Part shown: piece after piece, positions 53,483 to 62,980 of the stretch
Position numbering within the stretch: position 1 is the stretch's first letter
How the letters are laid out: each line of letters begins with the position of its first letter
Assembly (NCBI GenBank): GCA_945861085.1
Contig: OX244046.1
Location: 1,798,001 to 1,862,000, forward strand
Reading direction: 5' to 3'
Origin: Clostridioides difficile_D
GTDB taxonomy: Bacteria > Bacillota > Clostridia > Peptostreptococcales > Peptostreptococcaceae
DNA length: 64,000 bases
Translations under genes and position numbers: made by a program
The notes under the pieces: model-generated
Databases searched by the model: none
The model's input: only the letters and a program-made list of their open reading frames with translations
Told to the model about the DNA's origin: nothing

Positions 53483-54361
53483 ATGAGATATGATATAGCT
53501 ATAATAGGCAGTGGTCCAGCTGGACTGTCTGCTGCTATAAATGCAAAAATAAGAAATAAAACAATTATCATGTTTGGTAATGATAATTTAAGTAATAAGC
53601 TTGTTAAAGCTCCTTCAATAGATAATTATTTAGGTTTCTATGATATAAGTGGTGATGAATTAAAAGACAAGTTTAAATCACATATAGATAGTATGGACAT
53701 TTCAATTGAAAATAAAAGAATAAATAATATTTATGCTATGGGAGAATACTTTGCAATAATGTCTGGAAATGATATGTATGAAGCTACTACTGTAATCCTT
53801 GCAACTGGGGTAGAATACACTAGACCAATAAAGGGAGAAGAAGAATTTTTAGGAAGAGGTGTAGGTTATTGTGCTACATGTGATGCACCACTTTATAGAA
53901 ATAAAAAAGTAGCAGTTATAGGATATAATGAAGAATCTAAAGAAGAAGCAAATTTTTTAAGTGAACTCACTTCAAAGACTTATTTTATACCTATGTACAA
54001 AAAAGAAAATCTTATGAGAAGTTCAGATAACCTAGATGAGTCCATTGAAGTTATACATGACAGACCAGTACAAATAGTTGGAGATAAACTTGTAAATAAA
54101 GTATCTTTTAAAGAAAACCACATTGAAGTTGATGGAGTATTCGTTATAAAAGATAGTACAGCTCCAAGTGCATTGATTCCTGGAATAGAAATTGATGGTA
54201 TTCATATTAAAGTTGATAATAATATGAAGACTAGTATAGAAGGATGCTTTGCTGCTGGAGATTGTGTTGGAAAACCATATTCTTATATAAAGGCAGCTGG
54301 GCAAGGACAAATAGCAGCATTAAATGCTGTTTACTATTTAGATAAATTAAAAAGGGCTTAA
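53483..54361 (+). CDS. trxB: Thioredoxin reductase-like flavoprotein
   Basis: The start is ATG 53483 after GGGTGAG; the preceding in-frame GTG overlaps that site. 292 residues. FAD loop AIIGSGPAGLSAAI, redox centre CATCDAP (CxxC) and FAD C-terminal motif GCFAAGDCVGKPYSYIKAAG. The second dinucleotide loop reads AVIGYNEESKEEA rather than GxGxxA, so NADPH specificity is uncertain and ferredoxin- or other donor-linked reduction, as in some clostridial reductases, is possible. Confidence 0.88.
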   Translation: MRYDIAIIGSGPAGLSAAINAKIRNKTIIMFGNDNLSNKLVKAPSIDNYLGFYDISGDELKDKFKSHIDSMDISIENKRINNIYAMGEYFAIMSGNDMYEATTVILATGVEYTRPIKGEEEFLGRGVGYCATCDAPLYRNKKVAVIGYNEESKEEANFLSELTSKTYFIPMYKKENLMRSSDNLDESIEVIHDRPVQIVGDKLVNKVSFKENHIEVDGVFVIKDSTAPSALIPGIEIDGIHIKVDNNMKTSIEGCFAAGDCVGKPYSYIKAAGQGQIAALNAVYYLDKLKRA

Positions 54362-54395
54362 TATCTGTATTGATTAACTTTTTAAATATATTTAT

Positions 54396-54442
54396 AAAAA
54401 ACTGTCTTAAAATAATTTAATTATTTTAAGACAGTTTTTTAT
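54396..54442 (+). terminator. Terminator of the trxA-trxB operon
   Basis: Perfect 20-bp stem AAAAAACTGTCTTAAAATAA with 54421-54440, 5-nt loop, T-rich 3' side. Confidence 0.9.
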
Positions 54443-54569
54443 TTGTAAATCATTCTTACTTAAAATATTTTAAAACATATTTGAGTACTCTCATTTTGAA
54501 AAATTTCCAAAAGTGTTTTAGAAAATATTATAACTATTTATAATATATTACAAAATTTCAAAATAATGG

Positions 54570-54619
54570 TTGAAAAATTTAATTAAGAGTATTATAATTT
54601 AATTAAGTAATTACTTAAT
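54570..54619 (+). promoter_or_regulatory. Promoter and ArsR-type operator
   Basis: TTGAAA (54570-54575), 17 bp, TATAAT (54593-54598), then the perfect 18-bp palindrome ATTAAGTAATTACTTAAT (54602-54619) at the expected start site. This is the typical self-repression layout of ArsR/SmtB regulators. Confidence 0.8.
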
Positions 54620-54634
54620 CAAAAAGAGGTACTT

Positions 54635-55003
54635 ATGGAAAACTTGGTTAAAATATTTAAAGCATTGAGCGATGAAACTAGACTTAACATACTTATATTA
54701 GTATCTAAGAGAAATATATGCCAAAAAGGGATTTCTAAATATCTAGGAATTTCAGATTCTGCTGTTTCACAACATATAAAAATATTAAAAGATGTTGGTA
54801 TAATAACAGGGCATAAAGAAGGATACTATGTTTTATATCATATTAATAAAGAATCCTTTAATATATGTATAGATTTTATAAACTCTATGTTAAGTAATTC
54901 TAGTGAAAGCTTTATAGATGTATTTGATGTAAATACAATACATCTAGGATGCAGCAAAGAATGTAAATCTATAAAAAAATGTTGTAAGAGAAGGGAGAAA
55001 TAA
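54635..55003 (+). CDS. ArsR/SmtB-family regulator
   Basis: 122 residues, a winged helix with FKALSDETRLNILILVSKRN, LGISDSAVSQHIKILKDVGI and wing GHKEGYYVLYHI. The C-terminus is Cys-rich (LGCSKECKSIKKCCKRREK), which could bind metal or sense thiols. It controls itself and the NifX-like gene two bases downstream. Confidence 0.9.
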   Translation: MENLVKIFKALSDETRLNILILVSKRNICQKGISKYLGISDSAVSQHIKILKDVGIITGHKEGYYVLYHINKESFNICIDFINSMLSNSSESFIDVFDVNTIHLGCSKECKSIKKCCKRREK

Positions 55004-55005
55004 TA

Positions 55006-55377
55006 ATGAAAGTATGTATACCAGTAGAAGAAAATAAAGGGTTGGATAGCAAACCATATGGTCATTTTGGTTCTGCTCCAATTTTTGTTGTGTGTGATTT
55101 AGAAAGTGGAGAAGTTAAATCTTTAGATAATGGAGATTTAGACCATGAACATGGAAAATGTCAACCATTAAAAGCATTATCAGGTACAGCTGTAGATGCA
55201 GTAGTAGTTGGAGGGATAGGACAAGGAGCTATAGTTAAATTAAATGGCATGGGAATAAAAGTTTACAAAGCAGAAGCTGATACTATAAGTGCTAATTTAG
55301 ACCTACTTAAAAATGGAAAATTAGTAGAGTTTCCATCAAATCATACTTGTTCACATGATGGATGTGGACATCATTAA
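55006..55377 (+). CDS. NifX/NafY-like iron-molybdenum-cluster-binding protein
   Basis: 123 residues of the dinitrogenase FeMo-cofactor biosynthesis fold: MKVCIPVEENKGLDSKPYGH, GTAVDAVVVGGIGQGAI and a His/Cys-rich tail SNHTCSHDGCGHH. These proteins bind Fe-S-type cofactors; in organisms without nitrogenase they are often linked to ArsR regulators and redox genes. It is likely regulated with the ArsR gene, with which it shares a transcript. Confidence 0.87.
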   Translation: MKVCIPVEENKGLDSKPYGHFGSAPIFVVCDLESGEVKSLDNGDLDHEHGKCQPLKALSGTAVDAVVVGGIGQGAIVKLNGMGIKVYKAEADTISANLDLLKNGKLVEFPSNHTCSHDGCGHH

Positions 55378-55381
55378 AAAC

Positions 55382-55421
55382 AAAATAGCTGATGAAACAT
55401 ATGCTTCATCAGCTATTTTAT
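55382..55421. terminator. Terminator after the NifX-like gene
   Basis: AAAATAGCTGATGAA pairs with TTCATCAGCTATTTT around an 8-nt loop; usable on either strand. Confidence 0.85.
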
Positions 55422-55501
55422 TCTTTTAAAACTAAAATTTAGCTTTTTATGATTTTGGGTAGTGTCTTTGGTAATGTCTAAAGTTTACAAATTTACTACT
55501 T

Positions 55502-55957
55502 TTAGATTTTTTTTGTATGTTTTTCTATATAGTCAATATCATTTAATATGTCATTAAGTTCCTTATTAAGTGTTTTTAAATCATTACCATCTACATTGTA
55601 GTTTAAAAATAATTCTTCTACATTATCAATGATAGAATTGACTTTTCTAGTAACTTCAACAAACGTTTTAAAGTTACTACTATTCTTAGCATTTAGAAAT
55701 TTTTTTAAATCCTTTGATATAAATGATACTATTTCATACTCATCATTAAACAGGCCTCTACCAATAGGATATGGTTCAATTCTTTGTAAAAAATATTGAT
55801 CTTTAGCATTAATATTATAAGTATAAGATACTTCCCAACCGTCTCCTAAATCAAACTTGATAAAATACAATGTACTACTTACTTTTGATATTTTTGTGGC
55901 TCCAAGCTGTCTTAAGAGAACTTCAATTGAATCTCCTTGAACAGTATTAATATTCAT
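55502..55957 (-). CDS. Hypothetical protein, 151 residues
   Basis: Starts MNINTVQGDSIEVLLRQLGA; mid-region GDGWEVSYTYNINAKDQYFL and a helical, acidic C-terminal half ending with KKI. A GGGATGTG-type ribosome binding site is present. No signal peptide, membrane segment or family motif recognised. It lies 38 bp downstream of the minus-strand permease gene and could share its transcript. Confidence 0.6.
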   Translation of the reverse strand: MNINTVQGDSIEVLLRQLGATKISKVSSTLYFIKFDLGDGWEVSYTYNINAKDQYFLQRIEPYPIGRGLFNDEYEIVSFISKDLKKFLNAKNSSNFKTFVEVTRKVNSIIDNVEELFLNYNVDGNDLKTLNKELNDILNDIDYIEKHTKKI

Positions 55958-55995
55958 ATATACACATCCCCTTTAGTATTATTATACTATATTTT

Positions 55996-57261
55996 TTAAA
56001 ATTTTATAATTAAATAAACAGTAGATATAATAATAGATATAATCATAAGTGGAAAACCTATTTTGAAATACTCTTTAAAAGATATAGGATGCCCATGTTT
56101 ATTGCCTATGCCTGCTAGTACAACATTAGCAGATGCTCCTATTAGTGTACCATTTCCTCCAAGACAAGCTCCAAGAGATGTTGCCCACCACAATGGCATT
56201 ACATCAATTCCTTCAGCTTGCATAGTCAAAATAAGTGGAATTAGTGTTGCAACAAATGGAATGTTATCTAAGAAAGAAGAAACTATTGCGGACAACCATA
56301 ATATCAACAACATTGTAAATACAAGATGTCCTTCTGTAAGTCCAATCAATGCTTGAGCCAATTTGTTTATTATGCCAACTTCTACTAATCCACCAACTAC
56401 TACAAATAATCCCATAAAGAATAAAATTGTAGACCATTCAATACCTGCCATAATTTCATCTACATCTTGTTTTCCTATGAGAAGCATTATAGATGCTCCT
56501 GTTAGTGCCACAACAGAAGAGTCTATATGGATTGTGCTGTGGAACATAAAACCTAAAAGTATGAATGCTATTAATATAAGGCTTTTTATAAGTAAAGGTT
56601 TATCTTTAACAGATTTTTTTTCATCAAGTTTTAATATTGCAATCTTAGATTTTTCATTTACAACAAGTTCTTTTCCATAAATAAATTTGAAACATATTAT
56701 AGTTATAGCAAGTATTACTATAACAACAGGACCTAAATTTATTACAAAATCCATAAAACTAAGGTTAGCAGCACTACCAATCATAATATTTGGAGGGTCT
56801 CCTATAAGAGTAGATGTTCCTCCTATGTTTGAAGCTAAAATTTGTGTTATTAAAAATGGAACTGGGTTGAGTCCCAATATTTGTGTAATAACTATAGTCA
56901 TTGGACCAATAAGTAAGACAGTTGTAACATTATCTAATACAGCTGATAAAATAGCTGTTATAATAGCAAAACAAATCATTATCTTCCAAGGGTCACCTTT
57001 AGCTTTCTTTGCAGTCCAGATAGCTATGTATTCAAATAGTCCTGAATTTTTGACAACAGCAACAAATAGCATCATACCAACTAATACACCAATAGTATTG
57101 AAATCTATATGGCTTAATCCTTCATCAAGTGTAAGTATATTGAATATTATCATTAATAGTGCACCACCAACAGCTGCTACAGATCTGTTTACCTTTTCTG
57201 TAATAATAGCTGCCATAACTATTAAAAATATACATATAGCTATTATTTGTTGAAATTCCAT
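55996..57261 (-). CDS. SLC13/ArsB-NhaD-superfamily permease
   Basis: 421 residues, about eleven membrane segments in two halves. Each half carries a family motif: SNIGGTSTLIGDPPNIMIGS and ACLGGNGTLIGASANVVLAG. Such proteins carry arsenite, divalent anions or Na+/H+; the closest type is annotated as ArsB/NhaD or citrate/anion permease. Substrate not determinable. There is no arsenic gene beside it. Confidence 0.82.
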   Translation of the reverse strand: MEFQQIIAICIFLIVMAAIITEKVNRSVAAVGGALLMIIFNILTLDEGLSHIDFNTIGVLVGMMLFVAVVKNSGLFEYIAIWTAKKAKGDPWKIMICFAIITAILSAVLDNVTTVLLIGPMTIVITQILGLNPVPFLITQILASNIGGTSTLIGDPPNIMIGSAANLSFMDFVINLGPVVIVILAITIICFKFIYGKELVVNEKSKIAILKLDEKKSVKDKPLLIKSLILIAFILLGFMFHSTIHIDSSVVALTGASIMLLIGKQDVDEIMAGIEWSTILFFMGLFVVVGGLVEVGIINKLAQALIGLTEGHLVFTMLLILWLSAIVSSFLDNIPFVATLIPLILTMQAEGIDVMPLWWATSLGACLGGNGTLIGASANVVLAGIGNKHGHPISFKEYFKIGFPLMIISIIISTVYLIIKF

Positions 57262-57730
57262 AATATAAGTACCTCCATTTGTATTATTTTGTGTCTAATG
57301 CTAGTACTATATATAGTATTACTTTTTTATTGTTTTTTCAATGGATGTATGAAAGTATATTATTTAACAAAGTTTTTGAAAAATTGACAGAATTTAAAGA
57401 AAATTTTTGTTATTTAAATAAATTTTAAAATTATTCCATTACTAATAATATTAAACGACAAACGAAAAAATATACCCTTAAAAGTAGAATTTATTATATC
57501 TAATAACAATTATAAAATATTAAATATATCTATATTATAAAAGTAATAAAAAAAAGTTGAATCTGAATATAAAACTGCAATATATTAAAAAAATTATTCA
57601 TTTTAAGCCTTGTAATTTGATTTTATAAATATTATAATTAAATTAATGAATTTTTAACAAGGAATTATTCATTTTTTTGATTTTAAGATTTATTGAGAAA
57701 ACAAAATTAAATAGGGGGGTAATTAATATA
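57262..57730. other. Divergent intergenic region, no gene
   Basis: 470 bases separate the permease and the symporter start. It must contain both promoters. No riboswitch, repeat or coding frame is recognised; a frame extending the symporter upstream to 57677 has no ribosome binding site. Confidence 0.55.
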
Positions 57731-59182
57731 ATGGATTTTTTCAATGGTATTTTAACTAGTATTAATAATGTAGTAGTATTTGTAAACAATTACTTATGGT
57801 CTTACATCTTAATTGTAATGTTAGTTGTAATTGGTATTTACTTTACTATTAAAACGAATTTTGTACAATTCAGATATTTTATAGAAATGTTTAGACTTCT
57901 GGGTGATGGTACAGCAAATAAAAATGCAAAAAAAGAAGGAAAAATATCTTCATTCCAAGCATTTTGTATAAGTACATCTTCAAGAGTTGGGACTGGAAAT
58001 ATAGCTGGAATAGCAATTGCAGTAGTAGCAGGAGGACCTGGTGCTGTATTTTGGATGTGGCTTATAGCATTGATTGGTTCTGCTTCAAGTTTTGTTGAGA
58101 GTACATTAGCTCAGATTTATAAAGTAAAAAATGGTCAAGCCTTTAGAGGTGGACCAGCATATTATATGGAGCAAGGCCTAAATAAAAAATGGATGGGTGT
58201 TTTGTTTTCAATACTTATAACTATATGTTATGGTTTTGTATTTAATGCAGTTCAAGCAAATACTGTTTCACTTGCATTTAGTAATGCATTTGGAATAAGT
58301 AAAATGACTATGGGAATAGGTCTTGGAATATTAACTGCAATAGTTATTTTTGGTGGAGTGCATAGAGTTGCAAAAGTTTCTGAAATAATAGTTCCTGTAT
58401 TTGCAGGATTATATATATTAGTTGCTTTAGCTATAGTTGCAATGAATATAACAGAGATACCAAGCGTTATAGCATTAATAGTGGAAAGTGCATTTGATTT
58501 TAAAGGAATGGCAATTGGTACATTTATGGGAGTTGTAATGACTGGCGTAAAGAGAGGTCTATTTTCTAATGAAGCAGGTATGGGTAGTGCTCCTAATGCT
58601 GCTGCAACAGCACATGTAACTCATCCTGTAAAACAAGGTCTAATTCAATCCTTAGGTGTTTTTACAGATACTATAATAATATGTAGCTGTACAGCATTCA
58701 TGGTATTATTATATTCAGATTATGCTAGTAGTGGAGCAACTGGAATTGAATTAGCTCAAGAAGCTTTAACTCATCATATAGGACCAATTGGAAATATATT
58801 TATAGCAGTTTGTATATTCTTATTTGCATTTAGTTCTATAGTAGGCAATTACTATTATGGTGAATCAAATATGGAGTTTATGAGTGAAAGTAAGACTAAA
58901 CTTAATATATTTAGAGTTTTTGTTGTAGGTATGGTTTTATTTGGTTCACTTACTCAAGTAGATGTAGTTTGGAATCTAGCAGACTTATTTATGGCATTGA
59001 TGGCGATAATAAACTTAATAGCAATAGCACTTTTAGGGAAATATGCATTTATTGCTTTAAAAGATTATACAAGTCAAAAAAAATCAGGAATAAAAGACCC
59101 TGTGTTTATTGCAGATGAAATAGAAGGTCTAGAAAATGTATCAGAGTGGCATAGTGAATTACCTGAGGAACATTTAGGATAA
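57731..59182 (+). CDS. AGCS-family sodium:alanine/glycine symporter
   Basis: The start ATG 57731 follows AGGGGGGT; longer in-frame extension is rejected. 483 residues, about ten membrane segments. Family motifs are STSSRVGTGNIAGIAIA, GGPGAVFWMWLIALIG, GVKRGLFSNEAGMGSAPNAA and GNYYYGESNMEF. AGCS carriers take up alanine, glycine or related small amino acids with Na+. It is monocistronic, ahead of a terminator. Confidence 0.93.
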   Translation: MDFFNGILTSINNVVVFVNNYLWSYILIVMLVVIGIYFTIKTNFVQFRYFIEMFRLLGDGTANKNAKKEGKISSFQAFCISTSSRVGTGNIAGIAIAVVAGGPGAVFWMWLIALIGSASSFVESTLAQIYKVKNGQAFRGGPAYYMEQGLNKKWMGVLFSILITICYGFVFNAVQANTVSLAFSNAFGISKMTMGIGLGILTAIVIFGGVHRVAKVSEIIVPVFAGLYILVALAIVAMNITEIPSVIALIVESAFDFKGMAIGTFMGVVMTGVKRGLFSNEAGMGSAPNAAATAHVTHPVKQGLIQSLGVFTDTIIICSCTAFMVLLYSDYASSGATGIELAQEALTHHIGPIGNIFIAVCIFLFAFSSIVGNYYYGESNMEFMSESKTKLNIFRVFVVGMVLFGSLTQVDVVWNLADLFMALMAIINLIAIALLGKYAFIALKDYTSQKKSGIKDPVFIADEIEGLENVSEWHSELPEEHLG

Positions 59183-59263
59183 AAAATAGTATAAAATTAT
59201 GAAATCATTTTGAAAGACTAGATGATGTATATACTTTATATGAATATAATATTTAATTAATTT

Positions 59264-59299
59264 ATATTACTGGAATTTTTAATTCCAGTAATATTTTTT
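59264..59299 (+). terminator. Terminator of the symporter gene
   Basis: ATATTACTGGAATT pairs with AATTCCAGTAATAT (14 bp perfect), followed by TTTTT. Confidence 0.9.
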
Positions 59300-59388
59300 A
59301 TTATATGATTTAGTTTTATTAAAAGTTTTTATTATTGAAGATAGATTATTTATTATAGATTTTATCTTTAAGTTTATTCTCCAAAATA

Positions 59389-59817
59389 CTATATAATTAA
59401 ATCCTGTAAATTATCTTCAAAGCTTTCTAGATAATCACAAAATAATCTAAACTCTTCTATAGTTTTGATTTCTTGCAAATTCCTCAAATCTATCATTATA
59501 TTACTGTATTTATGCAACATAAAATTCATATCATACATTTCACATTTAACAAATCCATCTTGATAAGTATATTTATAAGGTTCATATTTTGAAAAATTTG
59601 ACTCAAAATATTTTATTTTAGCATAGCATAATTTGTGTATATTGAACAAAAGTGCAAGCACAGATTCTTTAACTGCAAACTTGTGTGTGAAGTATTTTAT
59701 AGTGTGGTATTTATCATGTCTAAACTCCCAAATTAAATTCTCATTTAAAGTAAGAGAATATTTTTTTAAAAGGTTACGTTTATCTAGTGTTAAATCTTGT
59801 ATAGAATATGTTTTCAT
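59389..59817 (-). CDS. Hypothetical protein, 142 residues
   Basis: No signal or membrane segment. The sequence is aromatic-rich (Tyr/Phe), with HKFAVKESVLALLFNIHKLC and a final acidic LESFEDNLQDLII. An AGGAGAATAA site precedes the start. No family recognised; monocistronic, probably a real gene because of its length and codon use. Confidence 0.55.
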   Translation of the reverse strand: MKTYSIQDLTLDKRNLLKKYSLTLNENLIWEFRHDKYHTIKYFTHKFAVKESVLALLFNIHKLCYAKIKYFESNFSKYEPYKYTYQDGFVKCEMYDMNFMLHKYSNIMIDLRNLQEIKTIEEFRLFCDYLESFEDNLQDLII

Positions 59818-60089
59818 AATTTATTCTCCTCATAAATATTTAATAAGTACCAATTAAATCATAGTGTTTTATTATGACTTACTCTTAATTATATTGTATG
59901 GTAAATTAAAAAAATAATAAAATAGATAATTAGTATAGTATTAATACATGTTATAAATAAAAACAATAACCTTAATAGTAATCTATATAGCTTTGTGGCA
60001 TTTTATACTTAGAGTCATATTTTTAATTATTTTAAGATTTTAAAAGTAGATTTGATGATTAGTATATAATTTTAGAGGAGGTAGGCAAA

Positions 60090-60348
60090 TTGTTCAGTAA
60101 GAAGTGGAGGAGTTGAAGTAGTAGATTTTTTTGCATATAATGAATTTGATACTAAAAACCTATCGTATATCATTAAAAATTTACATAGTGACTGTTCATA
60201 TTCCGATTTAAAAATATATGTAAATAATATTGGTATTTCTAGTAATTATGAAGATATTGGGAAGATTGTTCAAGTAGATGATATTGTAAATAATTTCAAG
60301 AAACTATATATTGAAAAAGTATTTCAAGATAGTACTATTAATACCTAA
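60090..60348 (+). pseudogene. Frameshifted small gene
   Basis: GAGGAGG with good spacing precedes TTG 60090, but that frame stops at codon 9. The +1 frame is open from 60083 to a TAA at 60346-60348 and encodes VEVVDFFAYNEFDTKNLSYI, then IKNLHSDCSYSDLKIYVNN and VQVDDIVNNFKKLYIEKVF. Removing one base near 60107 would join the start to this frame (about 85 residues). No family recognised. Confidence 0.5.
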
Positions 60349-60411
60349 AAATATGTAGGTTTTATCTAATTTAATAAGTAGTAAATTAGATATATAATTA
60401 TATTTAAAATT

Positions 60412-60458
60412 ATTGAGTACCAAAAGAACAAATATATTTTGTTCTTTTGGTACTCAAT
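60412..60458 (-). terminator. Long perfect hairpin after ribH, probable terminator
   Basis: A 21-bp perfect stem (60412-60432 with 60438-60458) and 5-nt loop, about 50 bp past the ribH stop on the minus strand, with an A/T-rich tail on that side. Confidence 0.75.
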
Positions 60459-60509
60459 AGTATTTTATATCCTCTATATTAATTTTTAATATTTAATTAA
60501 TGGTAGTAT

Positions 60510-60971
60510 TTAATCTAGAGCTTTAAATAGGTTTGCCATTTCTAATGCATTCATAGCACAATCATAACCTTTATTCCCGGCTTTTGTACCTGCTCTTTCA
60601 ATAGCTTGTTCAATATTTTCTGTAGTTACGATTCCAAATATAACAGGTAATTCATTGTCTAAAGACACCTTTGCGATTCCTTTAGATACTTCACTACATA
60701 CATAATCATAATGAGAAGTAGCTCCTCTTATAACACATCCTAAACATATTATAGCATCATACTTACCGCTCTTAGACATTTTTTGCGCAATAAGAGGAAT
60801 CTCAAAAGCTCCAGGGACCCAAACTACTTCTATGTTTTCTGGATAAACATCATGTCTCAAAAGGCAGTCTTCAGCCCCTGATAAAAGTTTTGATGTTATA
60901 AATTCATTAAAACGAGAATTTATTATACCTATTTTTAAATCTTTTCCAATAAGTTTTCCTTCATATATCAT
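60510..60971 (-). CDS. ribH: 6,7-dimethyl-8-ribityllumazine synthase
   Basis: 153 residues, full length. GIINSRFNEFITSKLLSGAE, VWVPGAFEIPLIAQ, CLGCVIRGATSHYDYVC and FGIVTTENIEQAIERAGTK are the family motifs including the catalytic His. Condenses the ribityl-pyrimidine with dihydroxybutanone phosphate. Last gene of the minus-strand ribD-ribE-ribBA-ribH operon. Confidence 0.96.
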   Translation of the reverse strand: MIYEGKLIGKDLKIGIINSRFNEFITSKLLSGAEDCLLRHDVYPENIEVVWVPGAFEIPLIAQKMSKSGKYDAIICLGCVIRGATSHYDYVCSEVSKGIAKVSLDNELPVIFGIVTTENIEQAIERAGTKAGNKGYDCAMNALEMANLFKALD

Positions 60972-61066
60972 TTTTTATTTCCTCCAATTTTATTTATGTT
61001 ATATTAAATGTATTTGATAGTAATTATAAAAAATTACTTAGTAGAAAAATATTTTCATAAACTTAT

Positions 61067-62260
61067 TTATATAATATCTAATAGATGTCCCATTTTATCT
61101 TTCTTAGTTTTTAGATATAGCTTATTAAAGTCATTAATTTCTTCATTAATAGGAACTCTATTTTCAATCTTTATTCCATATTTCTCTAATTGATTTATTT
61201 TATCAGGGTTATTACTTAAAAGGTTTATGCTTTTTATATTCAGATTTTTTAGTATTTGAGCAGCCATATAGAAATCTCTCATATCTTCTTCAAATCCAAG
61301 CATCAAATTTGCTTCAACAGTATCATAACCTTCTTCTTGAAGTTTATAAGCTTTAATTTTATTTAAAAGACCAATACCTCTACCTTCTTGTTTCATATAA
61401 ATTAAAACGCCATTTCCATTTTCTACAATTTTCTTCATAGAAGATTCTAATTGCAGTCCACAGTCACATTTTAAAGAGTGGAACACATCACCTGTTAAAC
61501 ATTCAGAATGAAGTCTAACTAGAGTATTTTCTCCATTTATATTTCCATAGGTAAGAGCAATATGTTCTTCATTTGAATAAGTATCTCTATATCCTATGAT
61601 TTCAAAATTTCCATATTTTGTTGGAAGAAAAGCACTAGATACTTTTTCTATAGTAGTTTCATTTGTTTTACGATATTCTATAAGGTCTTTTATAGTGATG
61701 ATTTTTAAATTATGCTTTTCTTTAAAAATCATTAAGTCATCAACTCTTGCCATTGTACCATCATCTTTCATTATTTCACAAATAAGGCCAATTTCTTTAA
61801 AACCTGCAAGTCTAGCTAGGTCTACTGAAGCTTCTGTATGACCATCTCTAACAAGAACTCCACCAGTTTTTGCAATTAAAGGAAAAATGTGACCAGGTGT
61901 TTTGAAATCTTTACTTGTAGAATTCTCATCACAGAATAATTTTACAGTTTCAGCTCTTTCATATGCAGATATACCAGTCAGTGTATTTGCACCATCTATA
62001 GTAACAGTAAATGCTGTTTGAAATGTATCTGTATTTTCTCTAACCATAAGAGGTATGTTTAAACTTTTAAATTTCTTTTCAGTAGCAGGTAGACAAATTA
62101 GACCTCTGCCATGTGTAGCCATAAAATTTATTGATTCAGGAGTAGCCATATCAGCTGCCATAAGCAAATCTCCTTCATTCTCTCTACTTTCATCATCAAC
62201 TACGATTACCATTTTCCCATTTCTTATATCTTCAATAGCTTCTTCAATAGTATTAAACAT
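61067..62260 (-). CDS. ribBA: Bifunctional DHBP synthase / GTP cyclohydrolase II
   Basis: The start is Met 62260 after AAAGGAGTG; the frame runs 11 codons further but without a site. 397 residues: N-terminal RibB (DDESRENEGDLLMAAD, GRGLICLPAT, HTEASVDLARLAG) and C-terminal RibA (LHSECLTGDVFHSLKCDCG zinc cysteines, KQEGRGIGLLNKIKAYKLQ). It makes both direct precursors of riboflavin. It lies 22 bp after ribE. Confidence 0.96.
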   Translation of the reverse strand: MFNTIEEAIEDIRNGKMVIVVDDESRENEGDLLMAADMATPESINFMATHGRGLICLPATEKKFKSLNIPLMVRENTDTFQTAFTVTIDGANTLTGISAYERAETVKLFCDENSTSKDFKTPGHIFPLIAKTGGVLVRDGHTEASVDLARLAGFKEIGLICEIMKDDGTMARVDDLMIFKEKHNLKIITIKDLIEYRKTNETTIEKVSSAFLPTKYGNFEIIGYRDTYSNEEHIALTYGNINGENTLVRLHSECLTGDVFHSLKCDCGLQLESSMKKIVENGNGVLIYMKQEGRGIGLLNKIKAYKLQEEGYDTVEANLMLGFEEDMRDFYMAAQILKNLNIKSINLLSNNPDKINQLEKYGIKIENRVPINEEINDFNKLYLKTKKDKMGHLLDII

Positions 62261-62282
62261 GCAATTCACTCCTTTATTATTT

Positions 62283-62948
62283 TTAAAAACCATTTTTAAA
62301 TAAAAAATCTTTATCTATATTTGATTTATAATTACTACTATTAGAATTTAATTCCTTGTAGTTATTAATCATAAAATTATTAACATACTTTCCAATTACA
62401 TCACTTTCTAAATTAACGAAGTCTCCAATATTTTTTGTTAAGAGAGTAGTGTTAAATTTAGTATGAGGTATAATAGAAACCTTAAATATTTCATCATCCA
62501 AATATGATATAGTTAAACTCACACCGTCAATAGCAACAGAACCTTTAGGTATCATTGCTGATAAAAGTTTTTTATCAGGTCGTATGCTTACTAAAACTGC
62601 ATTTTCATCTTTTTCAAACTTGCAAATAGTACCTTTACCATCAACATGACCTGTCACTATATGACCACCAAATCTTGAAGAAAAACTCATGGCTCTCTCA
62701 AGGTTTACCTTGTCATTTGCATTTAGTGAACCTAAATTTGTGGAACGAATTGTTTCCATCATAACATCTGCTGTAAATTCATTTTTCCCAAGATTTGAAA
62801 CAGTTAGACAAACCCCATTTACAGCTATACTATCTCCAAGATTTGTGTCATCCAATATTTTGTTTGATAGTATGGTTACTTTTCCGCTTTTACCATTAGC
62901 AGTAATTTTTTTAAGTATTCCAACTTCTTCTACTATACCAGTAAACAT
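62283..62948 (-). CDS. ribE: Riboflavin synthase alpha chain
   Basis: 221 residues with two lumazine-binding repeats: MFTGIVEEVGILKKI with DSIAVNGVCLTV, and FGGHIVTGHVDGKGTI with SVAIDGVSLTI. It disproportionates two lumazines to riboflavin. Second gene of the rib operon. Confidence 0.95.
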   Translation of the reverse strand: MFTGIVEEVGILKKITANGKSGKVTILSNKILDDTNLGDSIAVNGVCLTVSNLGKNEFTADVMMETIRSTNLGSLNANDKVNLERAMSFSSRFGGHIVTGHVDGKGTICKFEKDENAVLVSIRPDKKLLSAMIPKGSVAIDGVSLTISYLDDEIFKVSIIPHTKFNTTLLTKNIGDFVNLESDVIGKYVNNFMINNYKELNSNSSNYKSNIDKDFLFKNGF

Positions 62949-62980
62949 TCTAACCTCCTATATACATGTATTCACAGAAT

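Noticed and set aside
56063..57253. Long plus-strand open frames opposite the SLC13-type permease
   Set aside because: They are antisense shadows of the permease; composition and lack of ribosome binding sites argue against coding.
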